Below are positions 1-6,939 of a DNA stretch of 19,296 nt, piece by piece. The notes beneath the pieces were generated by a model, which made no database searches, had not been told where the DNA came from, and was given only the letters and a program-made list of their open reading frames with translations. The stretch comes from DMER01 sp003451645 (lineage in GTDB: Bacteria > Pseudomonadota > Alphaproteobacteria > Micropepsales > Micropepsaceae). The position numbers and the translations under genes are program-made. The stretch covers positions 1 through 19,296 of the forward strand of contig DALYLR010000050.1 of assembly GCA_031976175.1 (NCBI GenBank). The letters are read 5' to 3'. The stretch's first letter is position 1. Every line of letters begins with the position of its first letter.

Positions 1-9
1 GTCAAGGTC

Positions 10-288
10 ATGCCCAAGAAGGCCAAGCCCCTTGGCGCCGTCGTGCGCGCACGAATCGAACAGAGCATCAAGGACGAGGCGGCGGCCGTGTTGGCCGCCA
101 TCGGGATGACGCCGTCCGACGCCTTCCGGATGTTGATGATGCGGGTGGTGAGCGAAAAGGCGCTGCCCTTCGAGCCCCTGATCCCCAACAACGAAACGAT
201 AGAGGCCATGCACGCCGCGCGCCGGGGCGAATTGACGGCGGTGCGTTCGGTCAAAGACTTGTTCGCTCGCCTCAATGCGGACGATTAA
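10..288 (+). CDS. RelB/DinJ-family antitoxin
   Basis: This 92-residue protein resembles RelB/DinJ ribbon-helix-helix antitoxins. Visible hallmarks are an N-terminal VVRARIEQSIKDEA strand-helix start (about residues 11-24), the AAIGMTPSDAFRMLM helix (29-43), and LPFEPLIPNNET (52-63). Family knowledge says such proteins bind and neutralise a YafQ/RelE ribonuclease with the C-terminal part and repress their own promoter with the N-terminal part. The stop codon overlaps the start of the next gene by 14 bases, as expected for a co-translated toxin-antitoxin pair. The ATG at 10 fits the usual family start, but the promoter and ribosome site would lie outside the window, so a slightly longer N-terminus cannot be excluded. 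Confidence 0.88.
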   Translation: MPKKAKPLGAVVRARIEQSIKDEAAAVLAAIGMTPSDAFRMLMMRVVSEKALPFEPLIPNNETIEAMHAARRGELTAVRSVKDLFARLNADD

Positions 289-556
289 ATACACCACGAA
301 ATTCAAGCGCGATTACAAGCGCGAGAAGTCCGGCGTTCTGGGCAAGAAATTGGATGACCTGCTTGCCAAGGCGGTGGAGCTCTTGGCGAACGACCGGCCC
401 ATGCCGCCCCACTATGCGGACCATCCGCTCAAAGGCGACATGAAGGACTTCCGGGATTGCCATCTGCGCCCCGACCTCTTGCTCATCTACCGCAAGCCGG
501 ACGAGACCACCTTGGAACTGGTGCGGCTCGGCTCGCATAGCGGGCTTGGGTTTTGA
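275..556 (+). CDS. yafQ: YafQ-family mRNA interferase toxin
   Basis: This 93-residue protein is a RelE-superfamily toxin of the YafQ type. YafQ toxins cut mRNA on the ribosome and stop translation. The conserved catalytic pattern is intact: DHPLKGDMKDFRDCH (residues 49-63) followed by PDLLLIY (66-72) and RLGSH (84-88). This places H50, D61, H63, D67 and H88 where E. coli YafQ has its active residues (H50, H63, D67, H87), so the toxin looks functional. It begins inside the end of the upstream antitoxin gene, so the two are probably translationally coupled. After its stop the sequence abruptly becomes AT-richer. Confidence 0.9.
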   Translation: MRTIKYTTKFKRDYKREKSGVLGKKLDDLLAKAVELLANDRPMPPHYADHPLKGDMKDFRDCHLRPDLLLIYRKPDETTLELVRLGSHSGLGF

Positions 557-644
557 TGTGTTTCGTGTAGGAGAAACAGGAATGCAATGCATATTTGGAA
601 GTCAAAGTCTTTCCCCCGGACTGGCAGGGCCATGAATTAAGTAG

Positions 645-914
645 TGTGTTTCTTTATTTCTACGTTGTGTCCCTCTGCCTCCATTTTCCCTTGTCTCGGG
701 TTCATGGAGCTATGCAATCCCGCATGACTTCTTCTGCCATAATATTGGATCGATATGGCGAGGTGTCCGCGATTTTGTACCCTATCTTGATAGTTACGCA
801 TCCTCGGATTCCGGAATCACAGCATACTTGACGATTGCTTATGAAAGTGGTATTCTTATATACCAGTGGGAACGTGCATTAGAGAGATTAAAAGTGTGGG
901 CGAGACAAGTATAG
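645..914 (+). pseudogene. Open frame without a standard 5' start, possible remnant
   Basis: This frame is open from just after a stop at 642 to a TAG at 912-914. The translation of its last half looks protein-like, for example YLDSYASSDSGITAYL and then IYQWERALERLKVWARQV. It has no ATG or early GTG; the only usable starts are TTG at 828 or a late GTG at 894. Its stop overlaps the GTG start (896) of the next small membrane-protein frame, a spacing typical of coupled genes. I read it as a possible 5'-truncated or frameshifted gene of unknown family in an AT-richer patch. It could also be a chance open frame. Confidence 0.3.
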
Positions 915-1228
915 AAGTCATTGCTTGGATTCTGGGGGGGGTGACGTCCTTTCTGGCACTGGTTGGATATATTTTTGGTCCAACAGCCCCCGGTCGAATT
1001 CTTTTGTTTCTGTTTTTATGGTTTGTACTTTACTATGTTTCGTTTTTTATTGTCCTAATTGTCATCACAATTATTCAGACAATTGAAGTTGCCGCACAGA
1101 TAAATATTCTTGGTGCTCTGACTGAGCCAGAGAAGGGGAATATTGCCGAGCAAGTAGGGGTGTTAGTTAGTTTTTTGGTTTCAATAATTTTATCTGTTCC
1201 AATTTCGACATCAGATAAGGAGCGATAA
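896..1228 (+). CDS. Small hypothetical membrane protein
   Basis: I do not recognise a family. From the GTG at 896 the product is 110 residues with three strongly hydrophobic stretches, at about residues 8-28, 34-62 and 87-103, and a charged C-terminal SDKER tail. The middle stretch is long enough for one extended or two short membrane helices. I prefer the GTG at 896 because AGAGAG (881-886) lies 9 bases upstream. A GTG at 866 in the same frame would add ten residues but has no visible ribosome site. Codon use is AT-rich, unlike the surrounding genes, which suggests acquisition by transfer. It follows the start-less frame ending at 914 with a short overlap. Its position between two toxin-antitoxin pairs is suggestive only. 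Confidence 0.5.
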   Translation: MGETSIEVIAWILGGVTSFLALVGYIFGPTAPGRILLFLFLWFVLYYVSFFIVLIVITIIQTIEVAAQINILGALTEPEKGNIAEQVGVLVSFLVSIILSVPISTSDKER

Positions 1229-1337
1229 AGTAAGAAAAAATCAAACGATCTTTATTATCCAGAGTGACATAGAGCCATGTAGTTCTTTGTAGAGAGAGCG
1301 AGTGCCCAAGGTTTCGAAGCACAGGAGCTTGCAGGGA

Positions 1338-1577
1338 TTAGCAGGACAACAACTTACCTCTCGCCCCATTCCTCCGATCCAGTTCCTGGAACACGCGCTC
1401 CACCATCGGCATCGCCTCGGTTGTGAGGGCGTCGAGGCTTTGCTGGCCTTTGTTTATCATCACGGACACGATGATGCCCTCGTCTGGAGAGACCTGGAAG
1501 AACGAGGTCGCCCCTTGCGCCGTGCCGTGGTGGCCGCAGCTTGGCGTGAAACTCCAACTTGGCCCGCATTCCCGCGC
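1338..1577 (-). pseudogene. Serine hydrolase (beta-lactamase class C-like) 3' remnant, copy 1
   Basis: Minus-strand translation gives WSFTPSCGHHGTAQGATSFF, then QVSPDEGIIVSVMINKGQQ, then LDALTTEAMPMVERVFQELD, ending at TAA (1340-1338). This is the typical C-terminus of CubicO/class C beta-lactamase-like serine hydrolases: a G-H-x-G-x-x-x-G turn, then a strand that ends in VMINK. Only about 80 codons remain; the catalytic SxxK and YxN parts are absent. The remnant is in frame with the TAG that ends parE and starts directly after it. Two further decayed copies lie at about 2170-2349 and 3436-3520. Confidence 0.75.
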
Positions 1578-1868
1578 CTAAAGATGCCGCAAAATGTCCA
1601 TCCGGCTGTGCAGTACACGGACGATGAAGACGCCGTCGCGAACAATGCGAAAGAATATCGCGTGTTGCTCGTAGTTCCGGCGCAAGTAATCCGGCCGTTC
1701 CTCGCTGAACGCCCGGCCCAGGCTAGGTTGGGCGGCTAAGCGCTCAAGCTCGGCATGCAGGCCGTCGCTGTAGCTTTCAGCTTTGGCAAGGCCCCATTGG
1801 TGGGCGGTATAGGCGGCGATGGCCCGGATATCCGCTTCGGCCTCTACCGATAGGGTGTAGCTACCCAT
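1578..1868 (-). CDS. parE: ParE-family toxin
   Basis: This 96-residue protein belongs to the RelE/ParE superfamily. Its pattern is an N-terminal YTLSVEAEADIRAIAAYTA helix region (about residues 4-22), a second helix with HAELERLAAQPSLGR (38-52), and a C-terminal strand block YLRRNYEQHAIFFRI...VFIVRVLHSRMD (61-91). ParE proteins poison DNA gyrase, whereas some relatives act on RNA; sequence alone cannot say which applies here. The start overlaps the end of parD by 8 bases in the usual antitoxin-toxin order. The gene ends in TAG, directly followed in the same frame by a serine-hydrolase remnant, so a readthrough product would be a fusion. Confidence 0.88.
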   Translation of the reverse strand: MGSYTLSVEAEADIRAIAAYTAHQWGLAKAESYSDGLHAELERLAAQPSLGRAFSEERPDYLRRNYEQHAIFFRIVRDGVFIVRVLHSRMDILRHL

Positions 1869-2088
1869 CCTGGCGGGCGAGGAAATTGCGTTTTACCTCG
1901 GCGAAAATGTCCTTGACCGATTTGAACGACACGCCGCTGTCCTCGCCTTTCTTCAGTTCAGCAAGGAGCGTTGCCCTGTCGCGGCGGATCAAGTCGCCCA
2001 GATAATCGCTCTCGTCCGCAAAGGTGCCGTCGGCGATGCGCGCGCGCATCCATTCCTCCTGTTCGGGCGATAGGGTCAGGCGGTTCAT
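1861..2088 (-). CDS. parD: ParD-family antitoxin
   Basis: This 75-residue protein is a ribbon-helix-helix antitoxin of the ParD/CC2985 type. LTLSPEQEEWMRARIADGTF (residues 4-23) gives the DNA-binding strand and first helix, and ADESDYLGDLIRRD (24-37) the second. The rest, including FKSVKDIFAEVKRNFL, should wrap the ParE toxin. I chose the ATG at 2088 because an AAGGAG ribosome site lies at 2105-2100, 11 bases upstream. A longer frame back to 2205 would read into a serine-hydrolase remnant and is rejected. The gene overlaps parE by 8 bases. ParD family members generally repress their own operon. Confidence 0.88.
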   Translation of the reverse strand: MNRLTLSPEQEEWMRARIADGTFADESDYLGDLIRRDRATLLAELKKGEDSGVSFKSVKDIFAEVKRNFLARQDG

Positions 2089-2110
2089 CAGTCTGTTTTC
2101 TCCTTCAAGT

Positions 2111-2139
2111 ATCATAACCGAAAAGGCGATACATTTCCA
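2111..2139 (-). promoter_or_regulatory. Candidate parDE promoter
   Basis: On the minus strand TGGAAA (2139-2134) and TATGAT (2116-2111) are separated by 17 bases. They match the sigma-70 -35 box at 4 of 6 positions and the -10 box at 5 of 6. Transcription would start near 2104, so the AAGGAG ribosome site would lie at the extreme 5' end of the mRNA. This is a prediction from base pattern only. Confidence 0.35.
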
Positions 2140-2169
2140 TGGCCGGTGGCGGCCCAGGAAAGTGGTACA

Positions 2170-2349
2170 CCGCCCCCCCTTCCGCCCATCCAACTCCGTG
2201 AACACCTACTCCACCATCGGCATCGCTTGCGCCGTCAGGGCATCGAGATTTTGAACACCTTTGTTCATCATCACCGAAATGACGACGCCTTCGTCCGGAT
2301 AGACCTGGAAGAACGACGCCGCCCCTTGCGCCGCGCAGACTGTCCTATC
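2170..2349 (-). pseudogene. Serine hydrolase (beta-lactamase class C-like) 3' remnant, copy 2
   Basis: Minus-strand translation reads AAQGAASFFQVYPDEGVVIS, then VMMNKGVQNLDALTAQAMP, then MVE, an in-frame TAG (2208-2206), and VFTELDGRKGG. It aligns with copy 1 (1338-1577), which has Arg where this copy has the stop, so this copy is dead. Base identity to copy 1 is high but clearly not perfect, which points to old divergence rather than a recent duplication. It begins in frame directly after the TAG of the alpha/beta hydrolase gene, just as copy 1 begins after the TAG of parE. Confidence 0.75.
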
Positions 2350-3282
2350 CTATCGCTTGGCGAGGTGCCTCGCGAAATGGTCCGCCACCAGGCGGAGGTT
2401 GCTGGGGGTTTCGAACGCGGCGCCGACATGTCCCGCGCCCGGAAAAATCTGGACCTCGACCGGCGCCCCCTTCGCCTTGAGCACCGCGGCCATCAAAAGG
2501 GTTTGTTCGTGCGGCACGGTGCAGTCCGCGTCTCCGGCCTGCAGCAGCATGGGCGGCGCATCGGCGCGAACATAGGCGGCCGGATTGGCCCGTTGGGCGA
2601 GCGCTGGGTTCGACTGGACGGGCGCGCCTAGGAATTTCGACTCAGGACTGTCCGCGCCGTCGTGGGTCGCTGCTGTCGCGCCGCATGGTGACGCCCGCAA
2701 CTGGGTGTCCATTTGCAAGAAGTCCGTCGGGCCGTACATCGCGACCACGGCGGCGGCGCGGGAGGACACGCCCGGCGCGATCGCGGCGCCGTCGAACGCC
2801 GCCTCTGCATCGGTCACGCCCACCATCATCGCCAGATAGCCGCCGGCCGATTTGCCCCAGACCCCGATGCCGTCAGGGTCCAGCCGGTGGGCGGCGGCGT
2901 TGGCGCGCAGCCAGCGGACGGCGGACCTGGCGTCCATCACCGCTGCAGGAAATCGTGCCTCTGCGGCCATCCGGTAGTTGATGGAGGCGACGGCGATGCC
3001 TTGCGCGTTCAGCGCCTGGATCCCGTCGACGAAGCCGCCCGAGAGCTCGCGCTTGTCGCCGAATTGAAACGCGCCGCCATGAATATAGACCACGACCGGG
3101 AATGGGCCTTCGCCGGTCTTCGGCGCATAGAGGTCGAGCGTCTGGGCGGGCGAGGCGGCGCCATACGCCAGGTTGGCGGCCGTCGGCTGAAACAGCATCG
3201 CCCTGATTTGGCCTCGCAAGACCCAAGCGGCCACTGCGCCAATTACGAGCAAGATTGCGACGATCCAAATGCCGCGCTTCAT
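2350..3282 (-). CDS. Alpha/beta hydrolase, HSL-like esterase, membrane-anchored or exported
   Basis: This 310-residue protein is an alpha/beta-hydrolase-fold esterase or lipase of the hormone-sensitive-lipase/BD-FAE type. A hydrophobic segment at residues 4-22 is a probable signal anchor or signal peptide, placing the enzyme at the membrane or in the periplasm. YIHGGAFQFG (66-75) supplies the HGG oxyanion hole. GKSAGGY (143-149) holds the nucleophile S145. GDADCTVP (250-257) supplies the acidic residue, probably D253. GAGH (282-285) supplies H285. The triad is complete. The ATG at 3282 is supported by AAGGAG seven bases upstream. The substrate is unknown; carboxyl esters are likely. The gene lies between two serine-hydrolase remnants, so the neighbourhood has been rearranged even though the gene itself is intact. 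Confidence 0.88.
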   Translation of the reverse strand: MKRGIWIVAILLVIGAVAAWVLRGQIRAMLFQPTAANLAYGAASPAQTLDLYAPKTGEGPFPVVVYIHGGAFQFGDKRELSGGFVDGIQALNAQGIAVASINYRMAAEARFPAAVMDARSAVRWLRANAAAHRLDPDGIGVWGKSAGGYLAMMVGVTDAEAAFDGAAIAPGVSSRAAAVVAMYGPTDFLQMDTQLRASPCGATAATHDGADSPESKFLGAPVQSNPALAQRANPAAYVRADAPPMLLQAGDADCTVPHEQTLLMAAVLKAKGAPVEVQIFPGAGHVGAAFETPSNLRLVADHFARHLAKR

Positions 3283-3435
3283 ATCTAATCTCCTTCAATA
3301 TCGCCGTTCGCGCGCAAGGCCGCGGCTGAATATCGTCTAAGGTCCAATTCGGGGCACAAACATTTGCGCTCGAGTCCACCTCGCCGGACTATAACGGGAC
3401 AAATAGGCAAAACATAAGGGGACGTTATCCCTAAT

Positions 3436-3520
3436 CCCCTTCCCCTTTCGTTTATCCAGCTCTGGGAACTCCCGCTCCACCATTAGCATCGCATGCGCCG
3501 CCGAAGCCCAAGCGCCCCCC
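3436..3520 (-). pseudogene. Serine hydrolase 3' remnant, copy 3
   Basis: The minus strand reads SAAHAMLMVEREFPELDKRK followed by GKG. This matches the extreme C-terminus of copies 1 and 2 (AMPMVERVFQELDRRNG and AMPMVE-VFTELDGRKGG). A short stretch just upstream (ggttcacgccaa, minus strand, around 3550) also resembles the FTP region of copy 1, so an internal part may have been deleted. Little of the gene remains. Confidence 0.55.
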
Positions 3521-3565
3521 CTTGGCGGCTTGGCGCATTGGCGTGAACCCCATAAACTCCCGACC

Positions 3566-4060
3566 ATGCCCCACACCACCCCTTGCCCCGGTTGCGGCGC
3601 GGCGTTTGCGCCTGCGGAGGGTCCGGTGCATGCCTATATGACCTCCTCGCCCGGCTGTTGGGCGGCCTTCGGGCGGGTGCTGGCGGCGGAGTATTCCATG
3701 CCCCATCTGATGCCCACCCACCAGCTCAGTGTCGATACCTATGCGGCGCAACATCCGGGCGATCCGGCCGATCGCCGCGCGGTGCAATCGGTGGGTCTGC
3801 ATCTGGCCCGATTATGGCGGCAACTCGAATGCCCAACGCCGCCGATGGAAACCAACGACATCATGAGAGGCTTTGCCGCGCGCAAGGCGGGCCTGCCTTA
3901 TCTTCCCCCGCCCGCCCGCTTCACCATGACGGTGGCCGATGTCGCGCCCTTTGCGGGCACCGCCCAGCATGGGGAGAGGGTGCTCGCCTGGGCCCGCGCG
4001 ACATGGCAGGATTGGCGCGGGGCTCATGCCGCGATCACGGCCTGGGCGGAAGGCGGTTGA
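3566..4060 (+). CDS. DUF5946-like zinc-ribbon protein
   Basis: This 164-residue protein begins with CPGCGAAF (residues 7-14), a zinc-knuckle-like CxxC. It continues with GPVHAYMTSSPGCWAAFGRVL (19-39), HQLSVDTYAAQHPG (52-65) and QSVGLHLARLWRQLE (74-88). This pattern is that of the uncharacterised DUF5946 family. The conserved Cys and His residues could bind a metal, but no reaction is known. I chose the ATG at 3566 because the family begins shortly before CPGCG; an upstream TTG at 3530 in the same frame lies in remnant sequence and is less likely. No strong ribosome site is visible. The gene lies 137 bases before thrS on the same strand and may be unrelated to it. Confidence 0.7.
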   Translation: MPHTTPCPGCGAAFAPAEGPVHAYMTSSPGCWAAFGRVLAAEYSMPHLMPTHQLSVDTYAAQHPGDPADRRAVQSVGLHLARLWRQLECPTPPMETNDIMRGFAARKAGLPYLPPPARFTMTVADVAPFAGTAQHGERVLAWARATWQDWRGAHAAITAWAEGG

Positions 4061-4129
4061 GGGAGGCAGACCTTGCGCATCGAACGATTGTCCGATGGGG
4101 GCGTGGCCTTGCTCTCGGCACCCATCGCC

Positions 4130-4158
4130 TTGACACCTGCCCCTCGGATGGCGAGTGT
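4130..4158 (+). promoter_or_regulatory. Candidate thrS promoter
   Basis: A perfect TTGACA (4130-4135) lies 62 bases before the thrS start. No good -10 box follows at 17-18 bases; AGTGTA/TGTACC around 4154-4161 is the nearest. The leader would be only about 35 bases, leaving no room for a T-box or a long attenuator. The call rests on the -35 match alone. Confidence 0.25.
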
Positions 4159-4197
4159 ACCGCCCCTTTTGAATGCCCATGAACCGGAGCCACACCC

Positions 4198-6189
4198 ATG
4201 TCCGCCGCCGCGCAATCCATCCGCCTGACCCTGCCCGATGGCAGCGTACGGGAGATGCCGCGCGGCACTACCGGGGCCGGGCTTGCCGCCGCTATCGGTG
4301 CGGGGCTGGCCAAGGCCGCTCTGGTGATCGAGGTGGATGGCCACATGCGTGACCTCTCCTACGCCTTTGAGGGTGATGCCCGTGTACGGATCATCACGCG
4401 CAAGGATCCGGAGGCGCTCGACCTTATTCGTCACGATACGGCGCATATTCTGGCCATGGCGGTGCAGGCGCTCTATCCGGGTACGCAGGTCACCATCGGC
4501 CCCAATATCGATGACGGGTTTTATTACGATTTCGCGCGTAACGAGCCCTTCCGCACCGAGGACTTCCCCGCCATCGAGGCCAAGATGCGCGAGATCATCC
4601 TGGCCGATCATCCCACCACGCGGGAGGTCTGGGACCGGGAGGAAGCGATCGCGCATTTCGCTGGCATTGGCGAAATCTACAAAAGTCAAATCATCCGCGA
4701 TCTGCCCGAGGGCGAACCGATCAGCGTCTACCGCCATGGGCCGTGGTATGATCTGTGCCTTGGGCCGCATTTGCCCTCGACGGGCAAGATCGGCACGGCC
4801 TTCAAATTGATGAAGGTGTCGGGCGCCTATTGGCGAGGTGATCAGAAAAACGCGCAGCTGCAGCGCATTTACGGCACCGCCTGGCGCGACGACAAGGAAT
4901 TGGCTGCCTATCTGACGCGGCTTGAGGAGGCAGAAAAGCGCGACCACCGCAAGATCGCGGCGGAGATGGACCTGTTCCATTTGCAGTCCGAGGCGCAAGG
5001 CTCGGTGTTCTGGCATCCGCGCGGCTATGTCATTTGGCGTACGCTGGAGGCCTATATGCGCCGCCGCCTCGATGCCAATGGCTATGTCGAGGTCAAGACG
5101 CCGCAACTGATGGACTCGAAGCAATGGGAGCAATCCGGCCACTGGGGTAAGTATCGCGAGAACATGTTCGCGGTGCCGGACGAAATTCCGTCGACGGACG
5201 ACAAGAAGCCCGTGCTATCGGGCGAGGCGGATTTGATGGCTTTGAAGCCCATGAATTGCCCTGCCCACGTCCTGATCTTCCGGCAGGGCCTCAAATCCTA
5301 TCGCGATCTGCCTTTACGCATGGCCGAGTTCGGCTGCTGCCACCGGAACGAGCCGCATGGCGCGCTGCACGGTATCATGCGCGTGCGTCAGTTCACGCAG
5401 GATGACGCGCATATTTTCTGCCGCGAGGATCAGCTGATCGACGAGATCAAGGCGTTCTGCGATCTGCTCGACAGCGTCTATCGCGATCTTGGCTTTGATC
5501 AGTATGCGATCAAATTGGCGCTGCGTCCTGAGCAGCGCTTTGGCTCCGACGCCATGTGGGACAGGGCTGAGCAAATCCTGCGTGATGCGGTGGAGGCCGC
5601 CGGACGCCGCACCGCCGCCTATGGCTGGGAGGAATTGCCGGGCGAAGGTGCCTTTTACGCGCCAAAGCTGGAGTTCCATCTGACCGATGCGATCGGCCGC
5701 ACCTGGCAGGTGGGCACGATCCAGGCGGACACCGTCCTGCCCGAGCGGCTGGATGCCACCTATGTGGGCGAGGATGGCGCGCGCCACCGCCCCGTGATGC
5801 TGCACCGCGCGATTTTGGGCACCTTTGAGCGCTTCATCGGCATTCTGATCGAGCATTATGCGGGCAAGTTCCCGCTCTGGCTGGCGCCGGTGCAGGTCAT
5901 GGTCACGACCATTGTCTCCGACGCCGATCCGTATGCGGAGGAAGTCCGCGCCATGCTGTTGAAGGCCGGCGTGCGGGCGGAGACCGACCTGCGCAACGAA
6001 AAGATCAATTACAAAGTCCGCGAACATTCGCTGGCCAAGGTGCCGGTGATGCTGATCGCGGGCAAGAAAGAGGCGGCGGAACGCACGCTGACCTTGCGCC
6101 GCTTAGGGGTAGAGGCACAGGAGACACTCACCCTAGACGCCGCCATCGCGGCGCTCAAGGCGGAGGCAACCCCGCCAGATTTGCGGTAA
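4198..6189 (+). CDS. thrS: Threonyl-tRNA synthetase
   Basis: This 663-residue class II synthetase charges tRNA-Thr with threonine in the cytoplasm. A TGS domain (about 1-68) is followed by the editing domain with HDTAH (H79, H83) and CLGPH (C187, H191), which hydrolyses Ser-tRNA-Thr. The catalytic core has the zinc ligands C354 (MNCPAH), H405 (FTQDDAHIF) and H536 (VMLHRAI). The anticodon-binding domain fills about residues 565-660. Residues 326-345 hold the DEIPST..VLSGEADLMALK insertion typical of alphaproteobacterial enzymes. GGAG (4186-4189), 8 bases upstream, supports the ATG at 4198. All key residues are present. In many bacteria thrS is next to infC; here infC is 12 kb downstream with accessory genes between. 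Confidence 0.98.
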   Translation: MSAAAQSIRLTLPDGSVREMPRGTTGAGLAAAIGAGLAKAALVIEVDGHMRDLSYAFEGDARVRIITRKDPEALDLIRHDTAHILAMAVQALYPGTQVTIGPNIDDGFYYDFARNEPFRTEDFPAIEAKMREIILADHPTTREVWDREEAIAHFAGIGEIYKSQIIRDLPEGEPISVYRHGPWYDLCLGPHLPSTGKIGTAFKLMKVSGAYWRGDQKNAQLQRIYGTAWRDDKELAAYLTRLEEAEKRDHRKIAAEMDLFHLQSEAQGSVFWHPRGYVIWRTLEAYMRRRLDANGYVEVKTPQLMDSKQWEQSGHWGKYRENMFAVPDEIPSTDDKKPVLSGEADLMALKPMNCPAHVLIFRQGLKSYRDLPLRMAEFGCCHRNEPHGALHGIMRVRQFTQDDAHIFCREDQLIDEIKAFCDLLDSVYRDLGFDQYAIKLALRPEQRFGSDAMWDRAEQILRDAVEAAGRRTAAYGWEELPGEGAFYAPKLEFHLTDAIGRTWQVGTIQADTVLPERLDATYVGEDGARHRPVMLHRAILGTFERFIGILIEHYAGKFPLWLAPVQVMVTTIVSDADPYAEEVRAMLLKAGVRAETDLRNEKINYKVREHSLAKVPVMLIAGKKEAAERTLTLRRLGVEAQETLTLDAAIAALKAEATPPDLR

Positions 6190-6220
6190 GTCTCTTTTCA
6201 GGTGCCCAAGCGAGGTCGTC

Positions 6221-6550
6221 ATGATTGAGGCGGTATGCGATTGCGGCGCGGTGCGGTTAGAAATCGAAACGGCGCCGACGGAGATTAACGACTGTCAATG
6301 CACCTGGTGCCAAAGGCTCGGTGCGCTTTGGTCATATTTCCAAAAGGACCAAGTCAAGATCATCAGTACGCTGGGTGCGACGGAAACGTATCTGCGCGGG
6401 CCAAAGAGGATTGAATTCCACAGATGCAGAACTTGCGGATTGACCTCTCACTGGCTGCCATCGGACGCAAGCTTGACGCGGATGGGCGTCAATACGCGCC
6501 TAATGCCGCGAGAGGTGAGAGCCCGCGCGAGCGTTTTTCAGGGAATGTAA
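6221..6550 (+). CDS. GFA/CENP-V-fold zinc-binding protein
   Basis: This 109-residue protein has the GFA (glutathione-dependent formaldehyde-activating) fold. Its zinc-ligand cysteines are visible: C6 and C8 (CDCGAVR), C25, C27 and C30 (CQCTWC), and C69 and C72 (CRTCG). The start at 6221 has GAGG a few bases upstream. Members of this family bind zinc and sometimes glutathione adducts; most are uncharacterised, so formaldehyde chemistry should not be assumed. At 109 residues it is slightly shorter than typical members but contains the full motif set. It lies 31 bases after thrS on the same strand and might share its transcript, but no functional link is evident. Confidence 0.85.
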   Translation: MIEAVCDCGAVRLEIETAPTEINDCQCTWCQRLGALWSYFQKDQVKIISTLGATETYLRGPKRIEFHRCRTCGLTSHWLPSDASLTRMGVNTRLMPREVRARASVFQGM

Positions 6551-6568
6551 GGCGCCAATTTGCCGGTC

Positions 6569-6689
6569 GGCGGGTATTGGGCTTGCGCCCTCAAGCCGCC
6601 CTCCAATGTGCATGCTTCGTAGGGCGGGTTGAGCGCTGGAGCGATACCCGCCTCCTGGTGCCCGCACGCAGTAATGGCGGGTATTAGGC
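6569..6689. repeat. REP-like cluster of GGCGGGT motifs
   Basis: Two 14-base direct repeats with one mismatch, GGCGGGTATTGGGC (6569-6582) and GGCGGGTATTAGGC (6676-6689), flank an inverted pair, GGCGGGT (6623-6629) and ACCCGCC (6646-6652). The middle pair can form a 7-bp stem. This layout resembles short palindromic intergenic repeats (REP/BIME-like). It fills much of the 389-base gap between the GFA gene and the autotransporter. Confidence 0.5.
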
Positions 6690-6727
6690 CTCCGCACGCT
6701 CTTCGAAATTATCTCGAAATACTGCCA

Positions 6728-6771
6728 TTTACACTTTCTAGTATTGTCACTGTACTGCAACGGTATTGCAG
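6728..6771 (+). promoter_or_regulatory. Candidate autotransporter promoter with dyad operator
   Basis: TTTACA (6728-6733) and TGTACT (6751-6756) are separated by 17 bases and match sigma-70 boxes at 5 of 6 and 4 of 6 positions. A perfect dyad, CTGCAA-cggta-TTGCAG (6755-6771), overlaps the end of the -10 box and the start-site region, where a repressor would block initiation. The local sequence is AT-richer than its surroundings. The 5' leader to the ATG at 6940 would be about 175 bases. Confidence 0.35.
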
Positions 6772-6939
6772 GAATCACCATGCTCGTCTGCATTTAACGG
6801 AGAAGCCTTCGTCTGGGCGCGCTATGCCGGTCCGCAGAAGTGATTCGCCCTGATGTGGCCGAATCCCTGGGCCGAGCGGAATTCCGGCCCCACCGCAGTG
6901 CCTTCGTGCCTCAAGCCCCTTACAGAAGTTGAGCCCATC

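Noticed and set aside
595..831. Plus-strand frame of 78 codons in the AT-rich patch
   Set aside because: Its translation shows no domain, and it competes with another frame (645-914) whose end is more protein-like and better placed. Neither has a good ribosome site.
1302..2631. Plus-strand frames over the hydrolase tails (1302-1739, 2146-2631)
   Set aside because: They are antisense to parE, the esterase and the serine-hydrolase remnants, whose minus-strand translations match known families.
4024..5142. Long minus-strand frame (372 codons) opposite thrS
   Set aside because: It lies antiparallel to the certain thrS gene, has no recognisable domain, and such frames are common in GC-rich DNA.
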